A stretch of DNA of 64,000 bases from Bacillus massiliigorillae (GTDB lineage: Bacteria; Bacillota; Bacilli; Bacillales; DSM-1321). Numbering within the stretch: position 1 is the stretch's first letter; every line of letters begins with the position of its first letter. The stretch is from assembly GCF_000380245.2 (NCBI RefSeq), contig NZ_HG428746.1, forward strand, positions 105,918-169,917, read 5' to 3'. This document shows, piece after piece, positions 51,889 to 60,898 of this stretch. Made by a program: the position numbers and the translations under genes. Under the pieces are notes generated by a model that was not told the origin of the DNA, did no database searches, and was given only the letters and a program-made list of their open reading frames with translations.

Positions 51889-51918
51889 ATTATGTTACCA
51901 CTAAAGAGGTAACATAAT
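51889..51918. promoter_or_regulatory. Palindromic operator between MFS and TrmB genes
   Basis: ATTATGTTACC - 8 bp - GGTAACATAAT, perfect 11-bp arms, 23 bp from the MFS start. No T-tract, between two divergent promoters. Likely binding site for the TrmB-type protein. Confidence 0.75.
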
Positions 51919-52021
51919 CACAAGTATATCATTTGAATTTATAAAAACAAGTGGAATTTACCTTATAGATTGGTTTATGCTAATGGAAAGAACTAAAATT
52001 ATTTATAAAAGAGGAGATTTT

Positions 52022-52780
52022 ATGCTTCAAAAATTTGGTTTTACACAGTATGAAAGTCAAGTGTATACATCACTTATTTCCGTTAATCAAGCTCTTGATG
52101 CGACGGCAATTGTAAAACGATCTGGCGTACCTCGTACAAAAATCTATGAAGTTTTAAATAGGCTTGTAGTTAAAGGAATTTTGTTAGAAACGACTGTTGA
52201 GAAGAAGCGCTTATACACTGCATTGCCGATGGATGCGTTAATTGAAAAATTAAAAATAGACTTTGATTCAGATATAGAAGAACTGAAAAAAATAGAGGTA
52301 GTGGAAATGGAAGTGGATGATCGAGTTTGGACATTAAAAGAGAATCAATCAATCACCTCTATGATAAAGGAGTTATCACAGAAAGCGACAAAATCTATTT
52401 TTATCTCCATGTGGGAAGATGATCTACAAAATCATTTGCCTTTACTTGAGAAAAAATATCAGGATGGTTTGGAAGTAGTTATTCACGTAATTGGAAAAGT
52501 CAATACTATTATCCCAACTGTCTACACTCTAATCCCTAATCAAAATCATGATATGTTGGAACGAGGCAGAATTTTAATTGTTGATGAGATTGAAATGTTG
52601 TTTGCGGGAATGGAAGAAGACAGTTGGCAAGCAATTCGAACTCAATCGCCGCCACTCGTAAAGTTTTTCACGGATTTTTTCCATCATGATGTCGCTCTAA
52701 CTAAAATCACGCAGCGCTATCATAACATTTTAATAGAAGATGAAGACATAAAAGAAGCACTTCTGAAACTTCGTTATTAA
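52022..52780 (+). CDS. TrmB-family transcriptional regulator
   Basis: 252 residues from ATG 52022, which follows AGGAG; the open frame to 51977 has no site. The N-terminal winged helix (MLQKFGFTQYESQVYTSLISVNQALDATAIVKRSGVPRTKIYEVLNRLVVKGIL, about 1-55) is the classic TrmB head; the rest is a helical linker and an alpha/beta effector domain (FISMWEDDLQNHLPLLEKKYQDGLEVVIHVIG, RGRILIVDEIEMLFAGME). TrmB proteins often sense sugars. It diverges from the MFS pump and probably controls it via the palindrome at 51889-51918. Confidence 0.87.
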   Translation: MLQKFGFTQYESQVYTSLISVNQALDATAIVKRSGVPRTKIYEVLNRLVVKGILLETTVEKKRLYTALPMDALIEKLKIDFDSDIEELKKIEVVEMEVDDRVWTLKENQSITSMIKELSQKATKSIFISMWEDDLQNHLPLLEKKYQDGLEVVIHVIGKVNTIIPTVYTLIPNQNHDMLERGRILIVDEIEMLFAGMEEDSWQAIRTQSPPLVKFFTDFFHHDVALTKITQRYHNILIEDEDIKEALLKLRY

Positions 52781-52853
52781 ACAAATTTGGCAGCATTACT
52801 ATTAAAAAAGAACCTATAAAAAGAAACTTAGGAAATGATGTACAAAAGTAAAG

Positions 52854-53230
52854 TGTACCCTTTGTAAAGGACATTTTTAAAAAAGCTCTAAGCAACTTGA
52901 AGAAGATGATGTCTGTATTGTGTAGGCGTCATCTTCTTTAGGTTCCACTGACCTCGATAATGATTGTAATATAGCCTTTATTTTCCCTTTTTATATCTTC
53001 CAGTGTTTCACATGATTTTAAATCTGTTTCATCTTTAAAATACCCAAAGAACGATTCTTGAGGAGTGTTATCCCAACAATTTCCACCTGTAGGACATTGA
53101 CTGTTCTAACTCCTTTTTCTTCACAAGCTTTTTGGAATCAAGGATTGGCATAGTGGAATCCTTGATCCGAGTTGATGAATGCACCATCCACTCGTTTGAT
53201 ACCATTCTTCTTTAAATTTCTTATAGTTTT
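52854..53230 (-). pseudogene. IS3-family (IS150-like) transposase C-terminal remnant
   Basis: Minus-strand reading gives SDQG, GNCWDN-type (GGNCWDNTPQESFFGYFKDE) and YNHYRGQWNLKKMTPTQYR segments of an IS3-family integrase, ending at a stop at 52888. Frames are interrupted by stops and indels between 52960 and 53160. A probable IS end (TGTACCCTTTGTAAAGGACA) lies at 52854-52873. The 5' half is missing where the mtnN fragment begins. Confidence 0.85.
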
Positions 53231-53268
53231 CAGGTTGATATCTATCCTACTTGATCGATATCAACCTG
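53231..53268. repeat. Perfect 12-bp inverted repeat at the IS3/mtnN junction
   Basis: CAGGTTGATATC - 14 bp - GATATCAACCTG. The right arm encodes the start of the mtnN fragment (DRYQPD), the left arm belongs to the IS side, so the junction seems to be a fold-back duplication from an aberrant transposition or deletion. Confidence 0.7.
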
Positions 53269-53648
53269 ATTGCATAATTAACACAGGTTCAGCTAGTGGT
53301 GTCCATCACTCATTAAATATTGGTGACGTTGTTATTTCAACAGAAGTTCGTCATCATGAAGTGGATGCAACTGCATTCAATTATGAATGGGGTCAAGAAC
53401 CACAAATGCCAGCCGCTTATCTTCCAGATGAAAAATTAGTGAAAGCAGCAGCTGTGGCGCAAATTTGCTACAACTACAAAGTGCCATTCGTAATTGTTCG
53501 TGCGCTATCTGATATTGCAGGGAAAGAGTCAGGTATATCATTCGATAACTTCATACACAGCAGCGCTACACTCTACAAATCTTATTATGAAAATGTTACA
53601 AGACTTGAAATAATTGAAGCAGCAACGACTAATGTAATCCTTGGTTGA
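53250..53648 (+). pseudogene. mtnN: Truncated and internally deleted mtnN (MTA/SAH nucleosidase)
   Basis: The frame encodes LDRYQPDCIINTGSASGVHHSLNIGDVVISTEVRHHEVDATAFNYEWGQ, then LVKAAA joined directly to VAQICYNYKVPFVIVRALSDIAGKESGISFDNF. Compared with Escherichia coli MtnN the N-terminal third is missing and about 50 residues in the centre, including the catalytic GDAFI and VEMEATA segments, have been lost at the LVKAAA/VAQIC join. It cannot be an active nucleosidase. The upstream part of the open frame (53172-53249) is IS sequence. Confidence 0.85.
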
Positions 53649-53669
53649 CCTTTTTATTTAGGTTCTAGA

Positions 53670-54000
53670 ATACTAATAGTAGCTGGGGTAGAACGACCGC
53701 ACCCGTGGGATTTAATCCCGACAACTAAACCGTTCGCCCCTACTTATAGAAGCATGATTGAAGCTGGTTGGGACGTGGATCTCGTATAACAAGCAAAGCT
53801 ATGACACTATAAGCAGCCATAAGGGTTACCAACGAATTGATTAATAGGAAGGGTAAACATGAATCCATTCATTGGTCTTGATGTAGTAAAAGGCGAAAGT
53901 CAGGTTTAAGCATTCTTGGAGAGAAAGAAACCTTACAAAAAGAGCTTTATTTTAAAGCCGGATATCTAGGGTCACCCTATAGACTACATCCTTAGCCAGA
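53670..54000 (+). mobile_element. IS110-family remnant
   Basis: Around 53860 the sequence encodes MNPFIGLDVVKGESQ, the start of an IS110 transposase (DEDD motif region), which stops after about 16 codons. The 190 bp before it contains a CGTTCGCCCC stem-rich segment typical of the left end of IS110 elements. Nothing of the rest of the gene remains. Confidence 0.65.
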
Positions 54001-54006
54001 CACACA

Positions 54007-54047
54007 AAATAAACACGAAGTGATAATTCCACTTCGTGTTTATTTAA
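54007..54047 (-). terminator. Terminator of glmS
   Basis: AAATAAACACGAAGTG and CACTTCGTGTTTATTT form a perfect stem 55 bp after the glmS stop codon; flanked by T-rich sequence on the minus strand. Confidence 0.88.
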
Positions 54048-54101
54048 GTTAGTTACCAACATTAATGTCGTTGTACACAGTTTGAAATTTAAATCCAATT
54101 C

Positions 54102-55907
54102 TTACTCAACCGTAACACTTTTAGCTAAATTACGTGGTTTATCAACATCGCAATCACGATGTAAAGCAGCGTAATAAGCAATAAGTTGTAACGGAATAAC
54201 AGAGACAAGAGGTGTTAATAATTCGTGCACGGCTGGTAGAACAAAGCTATCATCTGCTTCTTCTAAGCCTTTCATTGAAATAATGCACGGATTTGCACCA
54301 CGAGCAACGACTTCTTTTACGTTACCGCGAATGCTTAGGTTAACAGCTTCTTGAGTAGCTAGAGCGATAACTGGTGTGCCTTCTTCGATTAAGGCAATTG
54401 TACCATGTTTTAGCTCGCCACCTGCGAAACCTTCCGCTTGAATATAGGAAATTTCTTTAAGCTTCAAGGCACCTTCAAGACCTACGAAGAAGTCCAATGT
54501 ACGACCAATGAAGAAGCAATTACGTGTTACAGATAAGAATTCGCGAGCAAGGCCCTCGAATTGTTCCTTTGAATCACATAATACTTCCATTGCATTCGCC
54601 ACAATACCTAGTTCTTGCACTAAATCAAGTTGTGATTCTAATCCTTTTGCAGTCGCTGTAACGTTTGCTAGGATCGCTAGAACGGCAATTTGAGCAGTGT
54701 ATGCTTTCGTAGATGCTACTGCGATTTCTGGACCAGCATGTAGAAGAAGTGTATAGTCCGCTTCACGAGAAAGCGTTGAGCCTGGAACATTTGTAATCGT
54801 AAGAGCTTTATGACCAAGTTCCTTAACAGATACAAGCACAGCACGGCTATCCGCTGTTTCCCCACTTTGTGAAATGAAGATGAATAACGGTTTAGCAGAT
54901 AGAATCGGCATATTGTAGTTGAATTCTGAAGCTACATGTACTTCAACTGGAATACGAGACATACCTTCAATGAACTGTTTTCCAACAAGCCCAGCATGAT
55001 AACTTGTTCCACAAGCTACGATATAGATACGATCTGTATCTTTCATCGCTTCTAGAATATTATCCGCAATTGTTAGTTCACCTTGCTCATTTTGGTATGC
55101 TTGAACGATTTTACGAGTTACAAGTGGTTGCTCATCGATTTCCTTCAACATGTAATGAGGGTATGTGCCTTTTTCAATATCACTTGCATCTAGTTCTGCT
55201 GTATATGCTTCACGCTTTACAATTGTGCCATCAAGCTTCTTAATCGTAACTGTTTCTTGTGTTACTATAACGATTTCTTTATCCATTAGCTCTACGAATT
55301 GGTCTGTTACTTGTAGCATTGCCATTGCATCTGAAGCAACAACATTGAAGTCTTCACCAATACCAATTAGAAGTGGACTTTTGTTCTTCCCTACGAAGAT
55401 TGTTCCATTATTTTGCTCGTCTAGAAGAGCTAGAGCGTAAGATCCTTTTAGTAGCGATAGCGTTTTACGGAACGCTTCTTCAACAGTAGAATTGTCTTCT
55501 TGAGCGAATTTCTCAATAAGAGCAACGATTACTTCTGTATCTGTTTCACTTTTAAAAGTAACATCTTGTAAATACTCACGCTTTAAGATTTGATAATTCT
55601 CGATTACTCCGTTATGAACAAGTGTAAAGCGTGCTGAAGTGCTTTGATGTGGATGTGCATTAACTGTACTTGGTACACCGTGAGTTGCCCAACGTGTATG
55701 TCCGATACCTGTTTGTGCAAATACGGATGCATCCACTACTTCGCGTAGGTCTGCGATTCGACCTTTCTCCTTGAACACTTGTACGCCAGAATTATTCATA
55801 ACAGCGATTCCCGCTGAATCATACCCTCTATATTCAAGCTTTTCTAAGCCTTTAAGCAAAATCTCTTTCGCATCTTGATTTCCTATATATCCAACGATAC
55901 CACACAT
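54102..55907 (-). CDS. glmS: Glutamine-fructose-6-phosphate aminotransferase GlmS
   Basis: 601-residue isomerising glucosamine-6-phosphate synthase, the first committed step to UDP-GlcNAc for the cell wall. The N-terminal glutaminase has the catalytic Cys after Met (MCGIVGYIGN) and TGIGHTRWATHG near 68; two SIS sugar isomerase domains follow (ACGTSYHAGLVGKQFIE near 300, SQSGETADSRAVL, and ETLDFFVGLEGALKLKEISYIQAEGFAGGELKHG near 470), ending DKPRNLAKSVTVE. Expression is controlled by the self-cleaving glmS ribozyme upstream. AGGAGG precedes the ATG. It follows glmM on the same strand but with its own leader. Confidence 0.97.
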   Translation of the reverse strand: MCGIVGYIGNQDAKEILLKGLEKLEYRGYDSAGIAVMNNSGVQVFKEKGRIADLREVVDASVFAQTGIGHTRWATHGVPSTVNAHPHQSTSARFTLVHNGVIENYQILKREYLQDVTFKSETDTEVIVALIEKFAQEDNSTVEEAFRKTLSLLKGSYALALLDEQNNGTIFVGKNKSPLLIGIGEDFNVVASDAMAMLQVTDQFVELMDKEIVIVTQETVTIKKLDGTIVKREAYTAELDASDIEKGTYPHYMLKEIDEQPLVTRKIVQAYQNEQGELTIADNILEAMKDTDRIYIVACGTSYHAGLVGKQFIEGMSRIPVEVHVASEFNYNMPILSAKPLFIFISQSGETADSRAVLVSVKELGHKALTITNVPGSTLSREADYTLLLHAGPEIAVASTKAYTAQIAVLAILANVTATAKGLESQLDLVQELGIVANAMEVLCDSKEQFEGLAREFLSVTRNCFFIGRTLDFFVGLEGALKLKEISYIQAEGFAGGELKHGTIALIEEGTPVIALATQEAVNLSIRGNVKEVVARGANPCIISMKGLEEADDSFVLPAVHELLTPLVSVIPLQLIAYYAALHRDCDVDKPRNLAKSVTVE

Positions 55908-55924
55908 ATTTGTTCCTCCTAATA

Positions 55925-55965
55925 TAGAAAGAAGGGAACAAGTATGCCCGAGAGGGACAAACTTG
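55925..55965 (-). other. Stable hairpin between glmS ribozyme and glmS start
   Basis: Minus strand GGGGACAAGTTTGTCCC TCTC GGGC..ACTTGTTCCC, followed by TTCTTTC, about 20 bases before the glmS ribosome-binding site. It could shield the 5' end of the cleaved mRNA, act as a weak terminator, or fold with the ribozyme. Confidence 0.55.
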
Positions 55966-55999
55966 TCCCCTCATCTCTGATCATTTAATATTTTAGTTT

Positions 56000-56160
56000 T
56001 ATGCATTTTCCACTCTTTGTCGAAAAGGTTACCCTTTTGTTTTGGAGAAGAAATCTACAGCTGTGCATTTCAACTGGGAGGTACCCGCCGAAAAATCGAT
56101 AAACCTCCACCTCGTCAACTAAACAGCCCCACCGGGTTTAGTTCAGGCGCTTATAATCAT
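56000..56160 (-). ncRNA. glmS ribozyme (GlcN6P-dependent self-cleaving riboswitch)
   Basis: The minus strand contains the conserved core in order: cleavage site ATTATAA|GCGCC (between 56151 and 56150), GAACT ... AGTTGACGAGG, GGTTTATCGATTTTTCGGCGG, CCTCCCAGTTGAAAT and CACAGCTGTAGATT, then the P4-type helix to about 56005. Glucosamine-6-phosphate acts as the cofactor for cleavage, after which the mRNA is degraded by RNase J1 in Bacillus subtilis. Confidence 0.95.
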
Positions 56161-56330
56161 CATTTTATCTAACCTTACTACTTACTTAATCCTTTCTTAA
56201 AATTTGGAGCTTCGCTTTAGAGTGTGTAAACCAAAAGCAAAATAATCATACCTTAAGTTAATCAATTCGTCAACAATAGTGTAAATTTGTCCCAATATCT
56301 CACTTAAAGGTATTTTCCCCTTACAAACAA

Positions 56331-56370
56331 AATATGCATAAGAAGCAAATGTGTGCTTCTTATGCATATT
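56331..56370 (-). terminator. Terminator of glmM
   Basis: AATATGCATAAGAAGCA pairs with TGCTTCTTATGCATATT around AATGTG; on the minus strand it runs into TTTTGTTTGT. It separates glmM from the glmS leader. Confidence 0.85.
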
Positions 56371-56431
56371 CATGTACCTTATATTTCATTTTCTTAAACC
56401 TAAATTCAAGAAAAATATATGAACTAAACTC

Positions 56432-57778
56432 TTATAGCCCCATTTCTTTTTCTACAACTGCACAAATACGTTCTACATATTCGTTACATTGCTCTTGTGT
56501 TGGAGCTTCTGCCATTACACGCACAAGAGGCTCTGTACCAGAAGGACGTACAAGAATACGACCATTTCCATTCATTTCTGCTTCAACTTCAGAAATGATT
56601 TCAGCTACTTTCGCATTGTCCGTCACATGATATTTATCAGTAACTTTAACGTTCACAAGCTTTTGAGGATATTTCTTCATTTCAGCTGCAAGCTCAGATA
56701 GTGGCTTTTTCGTAGCTTTCATAATGTTTACTAATTGAAGACCTGTTAATAAGCCATCTCCTGTTGTGTTGTAATCAAGGAAAATAATATGACCTGATTG
56801 TTCTCCACCAAGATTATAATTATTCTTCTTCATTTCTTCTACTACATAACGATCTCCAACAGCCGTTTGTGCACTATTAATTCCTTGCGCTTCTAATGCT
56901 TTATAATAACCTAAGTTACTCATAACTGTAGAAACAACTGTACCTTGTTTTAGACGACCTTGTTCTTTTAAATACTTACCACAAATATAAAGGATATGGT
57001 CTCCGTCTACTATTTCACCGTTTTCATCAACAGCAATAATGCGGTCTCCATCACCATCAAATGCTAAACCAACATCTGCGCCTTTTTCTTTCACAAATGC
57101 TGCTAATGCTTCTGGATGTGTTGAACCAACGCCTTCGTTAATATTTAATCCGTTTGGAGCTGATCCCATTGTAGAGATGTCAGCCTCTAAATCAGCAAAT
57201 AAATGCGTAGCCAATGAAGATGTCGCACCGTGTGCGCAGTCTAGAGCAACATGTAAACCAGTGAAATCTTCGTCTACTGTTTGTTTTAAATATGATAAAT
57301 ACTTTTGGCCACCTTCGAAATAATCGTTAACTTGACCTAAGTCCTTACCTACCGGTCTTGGCAATGTATCTTCAGATAAATCCATTAATTCCTCAATTTC
57401 AGCTTCTTGATCGTCAGATAATTTAAAACCATCGCTTCCGAAGAATTTAATCCCGTTATCTGCAACAGGATTGTGTGAAGCTGAAATCATAACACCTGCT
57501 TCAGCACTTAACGCTTTAGTTAAGTATGAGACACCAGGTGTAGAAATAACGCCAAGGCGCATAACCTCTGCTCCAATGGATAGTAAGCCTGCCACTAATG
57601 CTCCTTCAAGCATATGTCCAGAAATACGAGTATCGCGACCAATTAATACCTTTGGACGACGGTCCGTATGTTTTGTTAGTACGTACCCTCCGAAGCGCCC
57701 TAATTTAAAAGCTAACTCAGGCGTTAATTCGCTATTTGCCACGCCTCTTACTCCGTCAGTACCAAAATATTTACCCAT
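56432..57778 (-). CDS. glmM: Phosphoglucosamine mutase GlmM
   Basis: 448 residues when started at ATG 57778 (MGKYFGTDGVRGVAN), the exact length of Bacillus subtilis GlmM; the frame extends upstream but without a ribosome-binding site, whereas GGAG lies 11 bases before this ATG. It interconverts glucosamine-6-phosphate and -1-phosphate. Active-site serine is in VMISASHNPVADNG (near 100), metal loop DGDGDRI (near 240), sugar loop GGEQSGHIIF (near 325) and phosphate site RPSGTEPLVRVMAE (near 420). Third gene of cdaA-cdaR-glmM; c-di-AMP synthesis by CdaA is regulated by CdaR and GlmM in this module. Confidence 0.96.
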   Translation of the reverse strand: MGKYFGTDGVRGVANSELTPELAFKLGRFGGYVLTKHTDRRPKVLIGRDTRISGHMLEGALVAGLLSIGAEVMRLGVISTPGVSYLTKALSAEAGVMISASHNPVADNGIKFFGSDGFKLSDDQEAEIEELMDLSEDTLPRPVGKDLGQVNDYFEGGQKYLSYLKQTVDEDFTGLHVALDCAHGATSSLATHLFADLEADISTMGSAPNGLNINEGVGSTHPEALAAFVKEKGADVGLAFDGDGDRIIAVDENGEIVDGDHILYICGKYLKEQGRLKQGTVVSTVMSNLGYYKALEAQGINSAQTAVGDRYVVEEMKKNNYNLGGEQSGHIIFLDYNTTGDGLLTGLQLVNIMKATKKPLSELAAEMKKYPQKLVNVKVTDKYHVTDNAKVAEIISEVEAEMNGNGRILVRPSGTEPLVRVMAEAPTQEQCNEYVERICAVVEKEMGL

Positions 57779-57945
57779 TATAAAATTCTCTCCTTCATGT
57801 GTTTTATTGTGAAATTGCACAATAAAGTCATCCTAGCATCAGTGACTTATAATACACTGATATTTATATGAACCAATCATTTTTACTATCTTCTTCTCTA
57901 CACTACTTTAAGATATTACGAAAGCATACTTCGTGGATTGGTATC

Positions 57946-59268
57946 TCAAAAAGTTTCTGCTGTTTTCTTCGTAATCGAAATTTTCACTGTTGAGTCAGAT
58001 GCTTTTCCATCAATGTTTGCTGGCGTTTCTATTTTTATTGGTACGGTATGTTCACCTTCTTGCAAATCATCAACTTGGATTGAAACTTGAATATCAGATG
58101 CCTTTAAACTGTTAAGATCACTTTGCTTTCCTGTGACTGAAACACTTGTACTACCCCCGCTCGGTGAAATAAAAGCGAGGTCAAATTCATCTCCTAAATT
58201 CCCATAATGTATCGGAATGTTTGAGAATGTTTTCGATGCATTCGCTTCTTCACCATTCGGTTGTTCCTCTTCTGGCTTTTTGTCACCAGTAGTCTCGTCA
58301 GTATCCCCCTCACCTTTCTTAGAAGTGACGGATACCTTTACTTTCACCTCTTGAACAGAGGATGCCTTAATACCATCTGGAAGTTCAATGGCAACATTAT
58401 ACACCGTATTTTTCTCAATCTTACTTATATCGACAGGAATTTGAAAAGCATTCATAGCATCTAAAACTGATTTTTTCCCGAACAATGTTATTTCTTTCGG
58501 TTCAGTTGTAATACTTTCAATCTCGATTCCTTTTTTTGTATTTCCACTAGCAACTGGTTCAATCTTCATCGTTTTCGTAGGGCTCTTAATCGGAACTTCT
58601 ACTTCTACAACATTTGGATTAATAGATACATCTAATTTATTCAGATCACGATCTAATGCTTGTACTCGTACTTCACGATAGATGGTATCATTAGCACCTG
58701 CTTTGATGTTAATAATAGCTTTAACATAAGCAATTTTTTCGATTACATCTTTAGCACCTGTAATTTTTACTTTTCCAGGTTTTACTTTTGGCTCTTCAGC
58801 AATATAACCTTCTGCTAAAAGAGTGCGGTCATACTCAGGTTCTACTGTAAATTCCTTTGTTAATTTCTCCTGTACTGATACCTCAACAGTAGCTGGTTCA
58901 ATCGTATAGCTGATTTTTTCATTTAAGTCCTTAATTTTAAGGGAAACTCTTTTTGTTCCTAATTTTATTTCAGGATCCGATAAATCTACGTATACTTTAA
59001 AGTCACGTAGCGTTGCAGCCGGAATCATGATATTCTTTGGACCATTTAATTTAACATCAACTGTTTTTGGAACACCTGTAACTACTAAATTATCTCGATC
59101 ATAATAAACTTCAACTGGTACGTTTTCCACAACTTGTGTATCTTTATCAGACGGTGTATTATAGGAATTTATTTTCTTACTATCAAAATTAACAGATATA
59201 AATAATAGAGCTGCTAATGATAAAGCTATTACTTTCATAAACCAAGGGGTTTCAATCAATTTATCCAT
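57946..59268 (-). CDS. cdaR: c-di-AMP cyclase regulator CdaR (YbbR-domain protein)
   Basis: 440 residues: an N-terminal membrane anchor (WFMKVIALSLAALLFISV) and an extracellular part with four YbbR repeats (about 50-120, 130-210, 215-300, 345-430), separated before the last by an acidic linker (GDTDETTGDKKPEEEQPNGEEAN). It controls CdaA activity at the membrane. It overlaps cdaA by a few bases, confirming coupling. Confidence 0.93.
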   Translation of the reverse strand: MDKLIETPWFMKVIALSLAALLFISVNFDSKKINSYNTPSDKDTQVVENVPVEVYYDRDNLVVTGVPKTVDVKLNGPKNIMIPAATLRDFKVYVDLSDPEIKLGTKRVSLKIKDLNEKISYTIEPATVEVSVQEKLTKEFTVEPEYDRTLLAEGYIAEEPKVKPGKVKITGAKDVIEKIAYVKAIINIKAGANDTIYREVRVQALDRDLNKLDVSINPNVVEVEVPIKSPTKTMKIEPVASGNTKKGIEIESITTEPKEITLFGKKSVLDAMNAFQIPVDISKIEKNTVYNVAIELPDGIKASSVQEVKVKVSVTSKKGEGDTDETTGDKKPEEEQPNGEEANASKTFSNIPIHYGNLGDEFDLAFISPSGGSTSVSVTGKQSDLNSLKASDIQVSIQVDDLQEGEHTVPIKIETPANIDGKASDSTVKISITKKTAETF

Positions 59269-60082
59269 TTTTCTTCACCCTCCAGTTCCATCGAGTCTGA
59301 GTTGGTGATTTATATACATCAACTAACTCTTTCATTAACATCTCTTTGAATTCTTCAGGGTTAAGGTTTCGGTGAAGCTCACCATTTCTAGCTAATGATA
59401 TAGCTCCTGTTTCCTCAGATACAATAACAGTTAAACTATCTGTTACTTCACTGACACCAAGAGCTGCTCTATGCCTTGTCCCTAACTCTTTAGAGATGAA
59501 TGGACTTTCTGATAGAGGTAAATAGCATGCCGCAGCTGCTACTTTATTCTTTTGAATAATCACAGCACCGTCATGTAATGGCGTATTTGGAATAAAAATA
59601 TTAATTAATAGCTCTGAGGAAATCTTTGAATCTAAACTAATACCTGTTTCGATATATTCCGTCAAGCCAGTTTCTCTCTCAATTGATATAAGAGCTCCTA
59701 TACGTCGCTTTGCCATATAAGCTGTTGCTTTTGCAATAGCTTCCACTGTAAGTTCTCTTTCATTTTCTTCTTGGAAAGCACTTCTAGAGAATAATTTCCC
59801 TCTACCTAATTGTTCTAGTGCTCGTCTTAATTCAGGTTGGAATAGAACGATGATAGCAATAAATCCCCAATCCATCGCTTGATCCATTAACCATTCAAGT
59901 GTATTCAAACCAAATAAACCACTTAAACTTCTTACAACAACAATAACAAAAATACCTTTTAATAATTGAACGGCTTTAGTGCCTTTAATAACCATTAATA
60001 ATTTATATATAACGAACCATACTATGATAATATCCGCAACATTCGTAATGATATCAAAGAAAGTAAAGTTAGCTAATGACAT
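59261..60082 (-). CDS. cdaA: Diadenylate cyclase CdaA
   Basis: 273 residues. Three N-terminal helices (about 10-90) anchor it in the membrane; the DAC domain follows with the catalytic LHDGAVII (DGA, near 172) and LGTRHRAALG (RHR, near 203). It makes c-di-AMP from two ATP, controlling potassium and osmolyte transport and cell-wall homeostasis. It begins the cdaA-cdaR-glmM operon after the rsiW terminator. Confidence 0.96.
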   Translation of the reverse strand: MSLANFTFFDIITNVADIIIVWFVIYKLLMVIKGTKAVQLLKGIFVIVVVRSLSGLFGLNTLEWLMDQAMDWGFIAIIVLFQPELRRALEQLGRGKLFSRSAFQEENERELTVEAIAKATAYMAKRRIGALISIERETGLTEYIETGISLDSKISSELLINIFIPNTPLHDGAVIIQKNKVAAAACYLPLSESPFISKELGTRHRAALGVSEVTDSLTVIVSEETGAISLARNGELHRNLNPEEFKEMLMKELVDVYKSPTQTRWNWRVKKNG

Positions 60083-60224
60083 GTTACTTCCTCCATTTTT
60101 TAAGTATGAAACTACCTTTTAAATTTTCGATAACTTCACTATTATATCATATAATAACCAAACACCCATAAAAAGCATACGCTCATTATCTAAAAAAACT
60201 CCGTTCTAAGCATATTAATTAAAC

Positions 60225-60257
60225 ACAAAAAAGCCATCCACACTAGTTGGATGACTG
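60225..60257 (-). terminator. Terminator of sigW-rsiW
   Basis: Minus strand CATCCAACTAGTGTGGATG-GCT then TTTTTTG; the stem overlaps the last codons of rsiW. Confidence 0.8.
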
Positions 60258-60881
60258 AACATCTTCAGGGTTTTTTATCATATTCATGAATTGTTTAGTA
60301 CCGTCTTTAATCTTATACCAAAGCCATTCAAATATTTCATCTACCTCTTCAATCTCACCTGAAACATGACCTGCTGATGCAAGATATTTATCCCCATTAA
60401 TGACGGTGACATTGCCATCAACTTCACCCTCTATTTTGATATTACCATTTCTGACAACAACATCTCCTGAAACAGTCTTTCCTGCCGGTACAATAACCGT
60501 ATCATTTTCAACGACTAATTCAGGTTGCTTCGAAAATGAAAACTGATAATCTTCCTTCCAATGCGTTAGTAATGCACTTCCCATTAACACAACGAATAGT
60601 GAAGCTGCTGTTAAAAGCGGATGATTTTTAAACCATCTTGTCATTCCGACTTTTCTTTTCTCTTTCGGTAAATTCGCCATTACCTTTTGTGTGAAACCAG
60701 AAGGTGCTACCATATTAGACGTACTTTGGACAAATAGGATTGCTTTTTTTAATTCATGAAAATGAGCTTGGCAATCTCCACAATCTTGCAGATGATGTCG
60801 CAGAATACCTTCATGTTCCACACTTATTTCATTATCTAAATATTCATGCATATATTCTATCATTTCATTTGAACATTTCAA
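60243..60881 (-). CDS. rsiW: Anti-sigma-W factor RsiW
   Basis: 212 residues from a TTG start at 60881, which lies eight bases after AGG (AGGTGG); the GTG at 60890 falls inside that site. N-terminal zinc anti-sigma domain with H-x3-C-x2-C (HHLQDCGDC, near 28-36), one membrane helix (near 90-107, HPLLTAASLFVVLMGSALL) and an extracytoplasmic part with beta repeats (VVPAGKTVSGDVVVRNGNIKIEGEVDGNVTVING). It sequesters SigW until proteolysis by PrsW/RasP under envelope stress. Eight bases after sigW. The beta-rich bactofilin-like tail is longer than usual. Confidence 0.93.
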   Translation of the reverse strand: MKCSNEMIEYMHEYLDNEISVEHEGILRHHLQDCGDCQAHFHELKKAILFVQSTSNMVAPSGFTQKVMANLPKEKRKVGMTRWFKNHPLLTAASLFVVLMGSALLTHWKEDYQFSFSKQPELVVENDTVIVPAGKTVSGDVVVRNGNIKIEGEVDGNVTVINGDKYLASAGHVSGEIEEVDEIFEWLWYKIKDGTKQFMNMIKNPEDVQSSN

Positions 60882-60898
60882 AATAACCACCTGCTTTT

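Noticed and set aside
53172..53249. N-terminal part of the open frame leading into the mtnN fragment
   Set aside because: It is antisense IS3 sequence fused in frame by chance; not a true start of mtnN.
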